A stretch of DNA of 64,000 nucleotides from an uncultured Ruminococcus sp. (GTDB lineage Bacteria > Bacillota > Clostridia > Oscillospirales > Acutalibacteraceae). Both the position numbers and the translations under genes were made by a program. The stretch is taken from NCBI GenBank assembly GCA_902762375.1, contig CACWNY010000029.1, forward strand, positions 1 through 64,000. The letters run 5' to 3'. Positions within the stretch are counted from its first letter, which is position 1, and each line of letters starts with the position of its first letter. Under the pieces are notes generated by a model. The model was given only the letters and a program-made list of their open reading frames with translations. It was not told the origin of the DNA and did no database searches. Positions 8,203 to 16,615 of this stretch are shown in pieces.

Positions 8203-8440
8203 GACAAAATTTGCATACGCAAATTTTGTTTGGTTTTTGAGGAGTTTAAGGGCTTCGCCCTTAAAAATCCCACAAGGGGCTTTGCCCCTTGACCCCACCA
8301 CTTTTGAAAAAGTGGACAAAACTTTTAATTGTCAGCATAAAAGTTTTTTGTCCACTTTTTTTCAAAAAAGTGGGCAGGATTTTTAAGGGCGGCAGCCCTT
8401 AAATCAGGGGTTCGGGGACGAAGTCCCCGACAGAGCAACG
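8203..8440. repeat. Modular palindromic repeat, copy 3 (two tandem units)
   Basis: Unit one (8203-8335) has CAAAATTTGCATACGCAAATTTTG, TTAAGGGCTTCGCCCTTAA, AAGGGGCTTTGCCCCTT and a CCACTTTTGAAAAAGTGG hairpin. Unit two (about 8338-8432) has TCCACTTTTTTTCAAAAAAGTGG, TTAAGGGCGGCAGCCCTTAA and TCGGGGACGAAGTCCCCGA. It separates two convergent transcription units. Confidence 0.88.
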
Positions 8441-8441
8441 C

Positions 8442-8477
8442 AAAAAAGCCCCGACAAGCACAACAGCTTATCGGGGC
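8442..8477 (-). terminator. Terminator of the hydrogenase operon
   Basis: On the minus strand, GCCCCGATAAG and CTTGTCGGGGC pair and are followed by TTTTTTG. It lies 11 bp past the hydA stop. Confidence 0.85.
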
Positions 8478-8487
8478 AAAACTATTA

Positions 8488-10254
8488 TTATTCAAATCTT
8501 ACTCTGTCTTTAACATAGGTTGTGTGAAGTAATTCGTGAGCCTTATGGGAATTGGGTTCGCCAAGATATTCAGCATAGAGTTGCTGAATTTGAGGGTTGT
8601 TATGTGATTGACGATAGGTTTGTCTTTCATCTTCAGAATAAAGAGCATCAGCACGCTTTTGTTTATAAGTGTCGATAATGTCAGCGTCCTCATTAATCAG
8701 AAGAGAAGGACGGATATAAGACTGACCGCCACCGTTGATACAACCACCAGGACAACACATAATTTCGATGAATGTATAAGGTGATTTACCTGCACGAATA
8801 TCGTCCATAATCGGTTTAGCGTTTTTCATACCGTGAGCGACAGCGATTTTAATTTCGTTACCAGCAAGGTTGAGGGTAGCTTCTTTGATACCGTCAAATC
8901 CACGAACTTCTGTGAAATTGATAGGACCATATTCTTCACCCATAAGCGTACGATAAGCCGTTCTGAGAGCAGCTTCCATAACACCGCCTGTAACACCGAA
9001 GATAACACCTGCACCTGAATAAATACCCATAATATCCTGGTCAAACTCTTCATCAGGCAATTTAGTAAAGTTAATACCTGAACGCTTAATCAAAGTACCG
9101 AGTTCACGGGTAGTCAGAACAGCGTCAACATCAGGAATACCGTTTACAGCAAGCTGAGGGCGTTCTTTTTCATATTTTTTAGCCGTACAAGGCATGATAG
9201 AAACCACAAAGATATCTTTAGGGTCAATGCCATTCTTTTCTGCATAATAAGACTTAATAATTGCTCCTTGCATTTCGTGAGGAGATTTACAAGAAGAAAG
9301 ATGGTCTGTACAATCGCCATAGTAATACTCTGCATAGTTGACCCAACCGGGTGAACATGAAGTAATCATCGGCAAAGTACCACCGTTTTTAATTCTGGCG
9401 ATAAGTTCATGAGCTTCTTCCATGATAGTGAGGTCAGCACCGAAGTTGGTATCATAAACCTTATCAAATCCCAGACGCTTAAGAGCAGCCACCATTTTAC
9501 CTGTAACAGGAGTACCGATTTTCATACCGAACTCTTCACCCAAAGATGCTCTTACCGCAGGAGCAGTCTGTACAACAACATGTTTACCCTCTGCCATAGC
9601 CTTATCGACTTTCCAGATTTCGGATTTTTCCATCAAAGCACCTGTAGGACATACAGATACACACTGACCGCAAAGCAGACAAGGAGAATTAGCGAAAGAG
9701 TGGTTGCCTGCAGGAGCAACGATAGTTTCAAATCCACGATTTTCAAACCCGAGAATACCATTACCGTGTGCTTCCTGACATCTTACTACACAGCGTCCGC
9801 AAAGAATACATTTGGAGGTATCTCTGACAATGGACGGAGAAAATTCATCGTAAGTTGTCGATGTTTTCTTACCTTTGAAAGCACCTTCTCTTGCTCCTGT
9901 AATCTGTGCTACATTAAGCAGTTCACAGTTACCGTTTTTGGAACATTGCTGACAATCTCTGTTATGATTGGAAAGGAGCAACTCAACAGATGTTCTTCTT
10001 GCCTTGACAGCTTTAGGTGAAGAAATACGGATTTCCATACCTTCAGCAACGGGATATACACAAGACGCAACCAGACCTCTTGCCCCTGTAGCCTCAACAA
10101 GACATACACGACATGAACCTAACGAACACTGACCGTGATTGAATGTACATAATGACGGAATATTGTATCCGCATTCTCTGGCAGCCTCCAGAATGGTAAG
10201 TCCAGCTTCCACCTGATAAGGAACACCTTCGATTTTTATATTAACAAGTGACAT
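8488..10254 (-). CDS. hydA: [FeFe] hydrogenase catalytic subunit (HydA/HndD type)
   Basis: Catalytic subunit of a multimeric NAD(P)-linked [FeFe] hydrogenase, 588 residues. Domains in order: a [2Fe-2S] ferredoxin-like domain (Cys36, 48, 51, 65); a His-Cys3 [4Fe-4S] site (His97, Cys101, 104, 110); two [4Fe-4S] sites (Cys149/152/155/159 and 192/195/198/202); then the H-cluster domain. H-cluster motifs are L1 TSCSPGW (298-304), L2 MPCTAKKYE (354-362) and L3 EIMCCPGGCINGGGQ (497-511). L1 has Ser301 where the classical motif is TSCCPxW. It is last in the hydC-hydB-hydA operon, 17 nt after hydB, and most likely part of an electron-bifurcating complex using NADH and ferredoxin. Confidence 0.93.
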   Translation of the reverse strand: MSLVNIKIEGVPYQVEAGLTILEAARECGYNIPSLCTFNHGQCSLGSCRVCLVEATGARGLVASCVYPVAEGMEIRISSPKAVKARRTSVELLLSNHNRDCQQCSKNGNCELLNVAQITGAREGAFKGKKTSTTYDEFSPSIVRDTSKCILCGRCVVRCQEAHGNGILGFENRGFETIVAPAGNHSFANSPCLLCGQCVSVCPTGALMEKSEIWKVDKAMAEGKHVVVQTAPAVRASLGEEFGMKIGTPVTGKMVAALKRLGFDKVYDTNFGADLTIMEEAHELIARIKNGGTLPMITSCSPGWVNYAEYYYGDCTDHLSSCKSPHEMQGAIIKSYYAEKNGIDPKDIFVVSIMPCTAKKYEKERPQLAVNGIPDVDAVLTTRELGTLIKRSGINFTKLPDEEFDQDIMGIYSGAGVIFGVTGGVMEAALRTAYRTLMGEEYGPINFTEVRGFDGIKEATLNLAGNEIKIAVAHGMKNAKPIMDDIRAGKSPYTFIEIMCCPGGCINGGGQSYIRPSLLINEDADIIDTYKQKRADALYSEDERQTYRQSHNNPQIQQLYAEYLGEPNSHKAHELLHTTYVKDRVRFE

Positions 10255-10271
10255 TATAATATCCCTCCTGA

Positions 10272-12158
10272 TTATCCTTTCATGATAGCACCGAACTTAC
10301 AGGACGCTCTGCACATACCACACTTGATACATTTATCCTGGTCGATATGTAAAGCAGGCTTTTTCTTACCGGGTGCGGTGTATTCGCTGACGCTGATAGC
10401 ACCGACAGGACAGTTTCTTGCACACAGTTTACAACCGAAACATTTATTTCTGTCAATTCTATATTTCATCAGGCTCTTACAAGTACCGGCAGGACATCTT
10501 CTTTCTTCGATGTGAGCCAGATATTCGTCTTTGAAATGGGTAATGGTAGAAACAACGGGATTAGCTGCCGTCTGACCCAATGCACACAAGGAGTTGTTTT
10601 TAACCGCTTCCGAAAGTTCTTCCAGTTCCTGTAAATCTTCCATAGTTCCTTTACCGTCAGTGATTCTGGTAAGGATTTCGAGCATACGCTTAGTACCGAT
10701 ACGGCAAGGAGAACATTTACCGCAGGATTCATCACAGATAAATTCCATATAGAATTTAGCAATGTTGACCATACAGTTATCTTCGTCCATAACGATAGCA
10801 CCACCAGAACCCATCATAGAACCTTTAGCAACGAGGTTATCAAAGTCGATAGGTTCATCAAGATATTCCTCAGTCAGACAGCCACCTGACGGGCCACCTG
10901 TCTGAATAGCCTTGAATTTCTTGCCATCAGGAATACCGCCACCGATATCATAAATGAGTTCACGCAGAGTAGTACCCATAGGAACTTCTACCAGACCGAC
11001 ATTGTTGACTTTACCGCCCAATGCGAAAACTTTTGTACCTTTAGAGCGTTCTGTACCTGTAGAAGCGAACTCTGTGGCACCCTCACGAAGAATGTAAGGA
11101 ACACAAGCGAGTGTTTCAACATTATTAACGACAGTCGGCTGACCCCAAAGACCTTTAACCGCAGGGAAAGGAGGACGAGGACGAGGCATACCACGCTTAC
11201 CCTCAATGGAGTTCAGCAAAGCAGTTTCTTCACCGCAGACAAATGCACCAGCACCAAGACGGATATGAGCCATAAAGGAGAAGTCTGTGCCGAGAATATT
11301 ATCACCAAGAATACCGATTTCTGTCATCTGGTCGATAGCTTTCTGTAAGCGATTAACAGCGATAGGGTATTCAGCACGGACATAGAAATAACCTTCAGAA
11401 GCACCGATAGCGTAGCCTGCAATCATCATACCTTCAATAACAGCAAAAGGATTACCTTCAAGGATAGACCTGTCCATAAATGCACCGGGGTCACCTTCGT
11501 CACCGTTACAGACAACATATTTCTGGTCGGCATTATTTGCATAAGCGAATGACCATTTACGACCTGTCGGGAAACCAGCACCGCCACGACCTCTCAAGCC
11601 TGATGCCAATACTTCATCAATAACTTCTTTCGGGGTCATGCTTAATGCTCTCTGTAAACCTTTGAAAGCACCATAGCCCATAGCTTCATTGATATCTTCG
11701 GCATTGATAGTACCGCAACCGTGTAAAGCAACTCTCTTTTGTTTTTTATAGAAATTGATGTCGTCCTGTTTCTGAACTTTTTCGTGTGTTACAGGGTCAA
11801 CATAGAGTAATCTTTCAATAACCTGATTATTCATGAGGTCAGTTTTGACGATTTCTTCAACATCTTCTACTTTTACCAGACGGTAAAGTGTATCTTCAGG
11901 AAGTATTTTAACAAAAGGACCCTGTGAACAGAAACCGAAACAACCTACCTGATTAACTGTAACTTTATCACTGATACCGTATTCTGCGATAAGTTCATTA
12001 AATTTATTTTTGATTTCGTTGGAATGAGAAGAAAGACAGCCGGTACCACCGCAAAGTAATACAGCACGCTTTCCGCCGAAACCTTCCATTTTATTTTTCA
12101 AGCCCTCCGTACAGCTTGTCAATACGCTGTCGAGCTGTTCATTTGTTCTGATTTTCAT
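10272..12158 (-). CDS. hydB: Hydrogenase NADH-binding flavoprotein subunit (HydB, NuoF-like)
   Basis: 628 residues. An N-terminal thioredoxin-like [2Fe-2S] domain (Cys36, 41, 73, 77) is followed by a NuoF-like FMN/NADH domain with GRGGAGFPTGRKW (190-202) and CNGDEGDPGAF (217-227). The NuoF [4Fe-4S] site is ESCGKCSPC (477-485) plus Cys525. At the C-terminus is a two-cluster ferredoxin domain (Cys573/576/579/583 and 610/613/616/620). This architecture is that of HydB of trimeric bifurcating hydrogenases. It lies between hydC and hydA in one operon. Confidence 0.93.
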   Translation of the reverse strand: MKIRTNEQLDSVLTSCTEGLKNKMEGFGGKRAVLLCGGTGCLSSHSNEIKNKFNELIAEYGISDKVTVNQVGCFGFCSQGPFVKILPEDTLYRLVKVEDVEEIVKTDLMNNQVIERLLYVDPVTHEKVQKQDDINFYKKQKRVALHGCGTINAEDINEAMGYGAFKGLQRALSMTPKEVIDEVLASGLRGRGGAGFPTGRKWSFAYANNADQKYVVCNGDEGDPGAFMDRSILEGNPFAVIEGMMIAGYAIGASEGYFYVRAEYPIAVNRLQKAIDQMTEIGILGDNILGTDFSFMAHIRLGAGAFVCGEETALLNSIEGKRGMPRPRPPFPAVKGLWGQPTVVNNVETLACVPYILREGATEFASTGTERSKGTKVFALGGKVNNVGLVEVPMGTTLRELIYDIGGGIPDGKKFKAIQTGGPSGGCLTEEYLDEPIDFDNLVAKGSMMGSGGAIVMDEDNCMVNIAKFYMEFICDESCGKCSPCRIGTKRMLEILTRITDGKGTMEDLQELEELSEAVKNNSLCALGQTAANPVVSTITHFKDEYLAHIEERRCPAGTCKSLMKYRIDRNKCFGCKLCARNCPVGAISVSEYTAPGKKKPALHIDQDKCIKCGMCRASCKFGAIMKG

Positions 12159-12172
12159 TACATAAGCCCTCC

Positions 12173-12652
12173 TTATCCCATTTTACGGTATTCGTCAATA
12201 ATGGAATGCACCTGATTTACCTGAACTTTAGGATAAACTGTTCCATTGATGGAAACCGCAGGAGCGATACCGCAGGCACCGATACAACGCAGAGCGTCGA
12301 TAGTGAACATACCGTCTTCAGTTGTTTCGCCGGGTTCGATACCGAGAATTTCGCAGAATTCATCAATAACACGCTGAGCCCCTTTAACATAGCAGGCAGT
12401 ACCCAGACAGCAACCAATAATGTATTTTCCCTTTGGTTTGAGGGAGAAGAAAGAATAGAAAGTAACGACACCGTAGATTTCCGCAACAGAGATACCTGTT
12501 CTTTCCGAAACGATTTCCTGAACATCGATGGGAACATAGCCGTATTCCTTTTGAATGTCACTGAGAATCATCATCAGCGGTGTTTTGTCATTAATGTGTC
12601 TGTCACAAATCTCGTTGATTTGTTTGACAGCCGCCTCACTTAACTTTTGCAT
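12173..12652 (-). CDS. hydC: Hydrogenase [2Fe-2S] subunit (HydC, NuoE-like)
   Basis: 159 residues from ATG 12652, which has AAGGAGG upstream; a longer frame extends to 12733 but lacks a ribosome site. The thioredoxin-like fold carries one [2Fe-2S] cluster: Cys82-x4-Cys87 (GCCLGTAC) and Cys123-x3-Cys127 (LRCIGACG). The N-terminal helical part (IYGVVTFYSFFSLKPKG) is typical of NuoE/HydC. It is the first gene of the hydrogenase operon and passes electrons to the flavin subunit. Confidence 0.93.
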   Translation of the reverse strand: MQKLSEAAVKQINEICDRHINDKTPLMMILSDIQKEYGYVPIDVQEIVSERTGISVAEIYGVVTFYSFFSLKPKGKYIIGCCLGTACYVKGAQRVIDEFCEILGIEPGETTEDGMFTIDALRCIGACGIAPAVSINGTVYPKVQVNQVHSIIDEYRKMG

Positions 12653-12732
12653 AGCAACCTCCTTAAAAAATAAACAACATTGACAGCCAACAAAAATATG
12701 CTGAATATCTGCCGACAAAAAAACTTTGCACA

Positions 12733-12738
12733 ATTTTA
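12733..12738 (-). promoter_or_regulatory. -10 element of the hydCBA promoter
   Basis: TAAAAT on the minus strand, about 81 bp upstream of the hydC ATG. The operator at 12758-12773 ends 19 bp upstream of this hexamer, an arrangement like class II activation by Crp/Fnr proteins. Confidence 0.5.
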
Positions 12739-12757
12739 TTACGATTTTTCGGTAAAA

Positions 12758-12773
12758 TGTTGCAATCGCAACA
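12758..12773. promoter_or_regulatory. Operator-like palindrome 1 (hydrogenase side)
   Basis: TGTTGCAATCGCAACA, a perfect dyad apart from the central AATC. It lies between the hydrogenase operon and the divergent Crp/Fnr-type regulator. It also overlaps a possible plus-strand promoter (TTGCAA 12760-12765, 17-bp spacer, TATAAT 12783-12788). Confidence 0.7.
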
Positions 12774-12897
12774 AAAAAGCGTTATAATGATAAGAGATAT
12801 TCCTTTTTGATAATTTGTCTGTTATACCAATATTAGACATAAAATCAAAAGGTACTTCTCAATTATTGTTATTTTAACATAAACCAGAAAATAAAAC

Positions 12898-12913
12898 TGT
12901 TGCAACCGCAACA
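12898..12913. promoter_or_regulatory. Operator-like palindrome 2 (regulator side)
   Basis: TGTTGCAACCGCAACA differs from palindrome 1 at one base. It is followed after 19 bp by TATAAT (12933-12938), about 55 bp before the regulator ATG. This mirrors the spacing of palindrome 1 to the hydC -10. Confidence 0.7.
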
Positions 12914-12992
12914 AAACAGAAGAAAATTTCAATATAATTTTTGTCAAAAAAGAAAAAAATGGTTAATTATAACTAACAAAGGCGATGAAAAA

Positions 12993-13625
12993 ATGGAAAA
13001 TCAAAGTTATCTGGAAAATGAAAAAATGAATGATTTAAAGAATTGCGAATCCAAAAAATATGTCAATTTTGTCAAAGGAGATACCATTCTTTCTTTAAGC
13101 AGTGACAACGGGCTTATTGGACTGTTGTTGGAGGGAAGTGCCTATATTGTCAGTATTGACGAAAGCGGTCACGAAAACATTTCCGATTTTCTCACAGTGG
13201 GGGACAGTTTCGGAGAATATATTTTTATGCCTTTAAAATCTCTGGAGTATCTTGTTGTTGCCGAGAGTGATTGTAAGGTGATGTTTGTCAATTTTGACAA
13301 TATCATGAATAATTGCCGTCACAACTGTGAAAATCATAATGAGCTTGTCAAGAAGATGTTGTTGTTTACCGCTAAGAGAGCTCAGTTCATGTCCTTGCAC
13401 ATTAATATACTCATCAAAAAAACGCTGAGAGAAAAGTTGTTTGTTTATTTTGAATATCTGCGAGGTAATGCCTATGACAGTAATCAGATTATCATTCCCA
13501 TTACTTTTGAAAGTCTGGCGAGTTATCTGGGGGCGGACAGAAGTGCTTTAATGAGAGAAATCCGTCGAATGAACAATGACGGATTAATCCTTTCCAAAGG
13601 GCGAAGAATTACATTATTATACTGA
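12993..13625 (+). CDS. Crp/Fnr-family transcription regulator
   Basis: 210 residues from ATG 12993; the frame opens at 12900, but that lies inside the operator. The N-terminal cNMP-type beta barrel spans about 18-110 (VKGDTILSLS, LEGSAYIVS, VGDSFGEYIF). A dimer helix and a C-terminal winged HTH follow, with TFESLASYLGADRSALMREI as its core. In the recognition helix the two Arg of Crp are kept (DRSALMRE) but the central Glu is Ser. Cys are few and there is no Fnr-like N-terminal Cys cluster, so the signal is unknown. Divergent placement and shared operators suggest it controls the hydrogenase operon and itself. Confidence 0.85.
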   Translation: MENQSYLENEKMNDLKNCESKKYVNFVKGDTILSLSSDNGLIGLLLEGSAYIVSIDESGHENISDFLTVGDSFGEYIFMPLKSLEYLVVAESDCKVMFVNFDNIMNNCRHNCENHNELVKKMLLFTAKRAQFMSLHINILIKKTLREKLFVYFEYLRGNAYDSNQIIIPITFESLASYLGADRSALMREIRRMNNDGLILSKGRRITLLY

Positions 13626-13631
13626 ATGATA

Positions 13632-13806
13632 AAAACAACCTATAGCTATGACAATTAAAAGTTTTTGTCCACTTTTTTCAAAAAGTGGGCGGGGTCAAGG
13701 GGCGGCAGCCCCTTGTGGGATTTTAAAGGGCGAAGCCCTATTCAAAACAAAATCTGCGTAAGCAGATTTTGACAATGACTATTTGATTGTCAATCGCTCA
13801 GGTAGA
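13632..13806. repeat. Modular palindromic repeat, copy 4
   Basis: Contains GACAATTAAAAG, a CCACTTTTTTCAAAAAGTGG hairpin, AAGGGGCGGCAGCCCCTT, AAAGGGCGAAGCCCT and CAAAATCTGCGTAAGCAGATTTTG. It ends with the terminal motif CAATCGCTCAGGTAG; the left terminal motif is missing. The rest of the gap to 13,992 holds only the promoter at 13824. Confidence 0.85.
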
Positions 13807-13823
13807 ATTTTTTATCATGACTA

Positions 13824-13853
13824 TTGAAATTACCCAATGCTGTCCGTTATAAT
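13824..13853 (+). promoter_or_regulatory. Promoter of the Nudix gene
   Basis: TTGAAA (13824-13829), an 18-bp spacer, and TATAAT (13848-13853). This leaves a leader of about 130 nt. Confidence 0.55.
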
Positions 13854-13991
13854 AGTTATAGAAATCTAAAAATATGATTGGAGAGAATTGTCTATTATTC
13901 TTTAGAAGGAAATACAGAATATGTTGCCAGAAAGAAATGAACAGAAAATCCGTAAATTCTGCGATAAATTGCGATAACAGAAAGGTGACTT

Positions 13992-14522
13992 ATGAAATTA
14001 CTTTTTGTCATAGACTTACATGATTATCAGGAAAATTATACTGTATTCAAAAGACCGTCCGCAAGAGGAATTATTTTTACGGAAAAAAATCAGCTTGCTT
14101 TGGTATATAGCAAAAAAGAACAATACTATAAATTTCCAGGTGGAGGAATCAGACCAAATGAAGATATAAAAACGGCTCTCATGCGTGAAATAAAAGAAGA
14201 AGTGGGATTGATAGTCATTCCTGACAGTATTATAGAATTTGGTAGTGTTATAAGGAAACAGAAAAGCGATGATTCAGCCGAAACTGTTTTTGAACAGGAA
14301 AATACTTATTTTTGGTGTAAAACGAAAAATAAGCAGGTCGAACAAGAACTTGATGATTATGAAAAAGAAGCAGATTTTATACTACGATATGTAGACATCG
14401 AAGAAGCAATAGACACCAATCAAAGATATCATAGTGAGAATTTGTTTGATGAAATTACGATAAAAAGAGAAATGAAAGTTTTACAGATAATCAAAGCGTA
14501 TAGAAAAGACCATCGAATATAG
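13992..14522 (+). CDS. Nudix hydrolase
   Basis: 176 residues with GAAAGGTG before the ATG. The Nudix box is G-GIRPN-E-DIKTALM-REIKEEVGL, complete, starting at about residue 56. The rest of the protein has the alpha/beta composition of single-domain MutT-like enzymes. The substrate cannot be read from the sequence. It is probably co-transcribed with the DNA glycosylase 58 nt downstream, which would suit a nucleotide-pool and DNA-repair theme. Confidence 0.85.
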   Translation: MKLLFVIDLHDYQENYTVFKRPSARGIIFTEKNQLALVYSKKEQYYKFPGGGIRPNEDIKTALMREIKEEVGLIVIPDSIIEFGSVIRKQKSDDSAETVFEQENTYFWCKTKNKQVEQELDDYEKEADFILRYVDIEEAIDTNQRYHSENLFDEITIKREMKVLQIIKAYRKDHRI

Positions 14523-14580
14523 CTATAAGGATTGAGATTTACGCTGATGAAAATCAAAAGATTTCACAGGAGAAATCAAC

Positions 14581-15087
14581 ATGACAACAGATTTTGTTAC
14601 CCACCCATTTCCACCGCTTTTTGATGAAAATGCACAGACCTTAATTCTGGGTAGTTTTCCATCGGTAAAATCAAGAGAAACCATGTTCTTTTACGGTCAC
14701 CCGCAAAACAGGTTCTGGAAAGTTCTTTCCACAATCTTTATGGAAAAACTCCCCGAAAGTATTGAAGAAAAAAAGGGTCTTGTGCTAAGACATCATCTGG
14801 CTTTGTGGGATTGTATTCATTCTTGCACTGTTACAGGTTCATCAGACAGTTCCATTAAAGATGTTGTGCCGAATGACATCAGCGAAATCATAACCAACAG
14901 TAAAATTGACAGAATATTTTGCAACGGTACTTTGTCGTATAAAATGTACAACAAATATATTTTTCCGACTACAGGTATTGAAGCGATAAAGTTACCGTCC
15001 ACCAGTCCTGCGAACGCTTCTTATTCACTGGATAGGCTTATCACCGAATGGAAAATTATTCTACCTGAGTGGTTGGAAATCAAATAG
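14581..15087 (+). CDS. DNA-deoxyinosine glycosylase (UDG-superfamily)
   Basis: 168 residues. LILGSFPSVKSRE at about 20-32 is the family 6-type uracil/hypoxanthine DNA glycosylase motif. It is followed by FFYGHPQNRFWKVL, LALWDCIHSC, IFCNGTLSYKMY and LPSTSPANASYS. These match the hypoxanthine-DNA glycosylase family, which removes deaminated adenine from DNA. CAGGAG precedes the ATG. The last residues (LPEWLEIK and the stop) are encoded by the terminal motif of an adjoining repeat, so the native C-terminus has been remodelled. Confidence 0.82.
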   Translation: MTTDFVTHPFPPLFDENAQTLILGSFPSVKSRETMFFYGHPQNRFWKVLSTIFMEKLPESIEEKKGLVLRHHLALWDCIHSCTVTGSSDSSIKDVVPNDISEIITNSKIDRIFCNGTLSYKMYNKYIFPTTGIEAIKLPSTSPANASYSLDRLITEWKIILPEWLEIK

Positions 15088-15222
15088 TTATTGTCAAAAT
15101 TTGCTAAAGCAAATTTTGTTTTAAATTTTTATTCATTAAAGGGCTTTGCCCTTTAAAATCCCACAAGGGGCTGCCGCCCCTTGACCCTGCCCACTTTTTG
15201 AAAAAAGTGGAATAGCTACAGG
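15061..15222. repeat. Modular palindromic repeat, copy 5 (overlaps a gene end)
   Basis: Starts with CTACCTGAGTGGTTGG inside the glycosylase gene. It continues with CAAAATTTGCTAAAGCAAATTTTG, TTAAAGGGCTTTGCCCTTTAA, AAGGGGCTGCCGCCCCTT and CCACTTTTTGAAAAAAGTGG. The far terminal motif is missing. Confidence 0.88.
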
Positions 15223-15288
15223 TTGTATAATTACGCATTTGTAAGAAGCAATTATTTATGTGGAAGTTATTCAACAGAATATAAAAGT

Positions 15289-15326
15289 AAGTGCCGATTT
15301 TTTTTCAGAAAATCAGCACTTGTTTT
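15289..15326. terminator. Bidirectional terminator hairpin
   Basis: AAGTGCCGATTTT pairs with AAAATCAGCACTT, with T-rich sequence after the hairpin on both strands. It lies just past the 3' end of the DUF2383-like gene. Confidence 0.7.
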
Positions 15327-15340
15327 TGGTTATTCGTTTG

Positions 15341-15775
15341 TCAAAGAAAGTTTTTCAGTTCATCAATGAACTGTTGTTCGAGAGCTATCAGTTTTTCTGC
15401 TAATGCCCGACTTTCACTGCTAGCAAGGGAATGTTCGTTCATACAAGCACTTATTGTTTTAATTCCCATATTACAGCCGTCCATCATAATTTCGGCAGCT
15501 TTTTTGGTATCGTTGTCAGTACCAAGCATTTTCACTTCGGTAGAAATAAAACTCATCACTTTAGCCATAGGAGAAGGGTCTTTTTCATCATAACCGCAGT
15601 CATTGAGTAGTTGATGACATTCATCACCGATTTTAATATGGCGGTCGTTAAAATCTTTGATAAGCGTTTTCAGTTTCTGGTCATCAAGCAACCCCATAAC
15701 CTGTTCCATGCTGTCTGTGGCATTCTTACAGCCTGAATTACACGCCTTTAACAAAGTAATTGTATCATTATTCAT
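15341..15775 (-). CDS. Four-helix-bundle stress-type protein (DUF2383/PA2169-like)
   Basis: 144 residues, almost entirely helical and acidic: LLKACNSGCKNATDSMEQVM, LIKDFNDRHIKIGDECHQLL, VMSFISTEVKMLG and CMNEHSLASSESRALAEKLI. The pattern resembles ferritin-like DUF2383/PA2169 proteins of unknown role. Cysteines recur in the helices (NSGCKNA, DECHQL, DGCNMG, SACMNE). A single-gene unit with its own terminator; AGGAG precedes the ATG. The family call is moderate. Confidence 0.6.
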   Translation of the reverse strand: MNNDTITLLKACNSGCKNATDSMEQVMGLLDDQKLKTLIKDFNDRHIKIGDECHQLLNDCGYDEKDPSPMAKVMSFISTEVKMLGTDNDTKKAAEIMMDGCNMGIKTISACMNEHSLASSESRALAEKLIALEQQFIDELKNFL

Positions 15776-15910
15776 AAAAAAATCACTCCTTTATCATAAT
15801 TATTTCCATAATCAATAATTTTATTCTGACATATTTTAATTTCAGAACAAATGTATTATAATAATTAAAATATTATCTAAATTCACGATAAGAAAGGAAG
15901 TTATCATCAG

Positions 15911-16591
15911 ATGTCTACAAATCCTCACAAAGGGCATAGAGATAGAGTAAAACAGAAATTTCTGAAAAACGGAACAGATGTCATGGAAAAACATGAAATT
16001 CTGGAACTGATGTTATTTTACTCTATTCCACAGCGTGACACTAATCCAATCGCTCACGACCTTCTGGAAAAATTCGGGTCAATATCTTCATTGATTGATG
16101 CACCGATAGATATTTTAAGACAGGCAAAATTAAGTGAGAGTACGATTGTTTATCTTAAAATGATACCTGAACTGTGTCGTTTGTATATACAAGAAAGAGA
16201 AGAAAGGCGAATGGATGGCTTTGACATCGAAGTGATAGCGGATATCATGGGGGCGAAATTTATAGGGAGAACAGAAGAAGCTGTAGGGTTGATGTTGTTT
16301 GACAGTGCCAGACGAAAATTATTTTATGACATTGTCAATCACGGAACAATAGGGGCTTGTGATATGTATTCCAGAAAGATGATGGAACTTGCTGTTTCCA
16401 ACAAAGCCTCTTATGCCATAGTTGCTCATAATCACCCAAGCACATCTCTGTTACCGTCAAAGACCGACCTTACTGCTACCAGTATGCTGATAAAGTCCTT
16501 TGCTATGGTAGGGGTAAAACTGGAAGACCATCTGATATTTTCCGACAAAGAATATTTATCGCTCAGAACATCAGGCTTTTTCAATTTCTGA
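15911..16591 (+). CDS. radC: RadC/YeeS-family JAB-domain protein
   Basis: 226 residues. An N-terminal helix-hairpin-helix-like region (DLLEKFGSISSLIDAPIDIL) is followed by a JAMM metalloprotease-like domain with HNHPSTSLLPSKTD (about 174-187), which keeps the His-x-His-Pro-Ser and Asp metal ligands. Despite the name, the family has no proven repair function. GAAAGGAAG precedes the ATG. It lies 24 nt before uvrB and is probably co-transcribed with it. Confidence 0.85.
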   Translation: MSTNPHKGHRDRVKQKFLKNGTDVMEKHEILELMLFYSIPQRDTNPIAHDLLEKFGSISSLIDAPIDILRQAKLSESTIVYLKMIPELCRLYIQEREERRMDGFDIEVIADIMGAKFIGRTEEAVGLMLFDSARRKLFYDIVNHGTIGACDMYSRKMMELAVSNKASYAIVAHNHPSTSLLPSKTDLTATSMLIKSFAMVGVKLEDHLIFSDKEYLSLRTSGFFNF

Positions 16592-16615
16592 GTATGTCGT
16601 GGAGGAATTTTTGAT

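Noticed and set aside
8833..12643. Plus-strand open frames over the hydrogenase genes, e.g. 9409-10020 and 12206-12643
   Set aside because: They are antisense to strongly conserved genes, with no ribosome sites or recognisable domains.
12653..12733. Longer hydC start at 12733
   Set aside because: The extra 27 residues are not hydrogenase-like, no ribosome site precedes them, and AAGGAGG sits right before ATG 12652.
13640..13780. Repeats as simple Rho-independent terminators only
   Set aside because: Many hairpins lack a following T-run, occur several in a row, lie before gene starts as well as after ends, and carry terminal inverted motifs. Some may still stop transcription.
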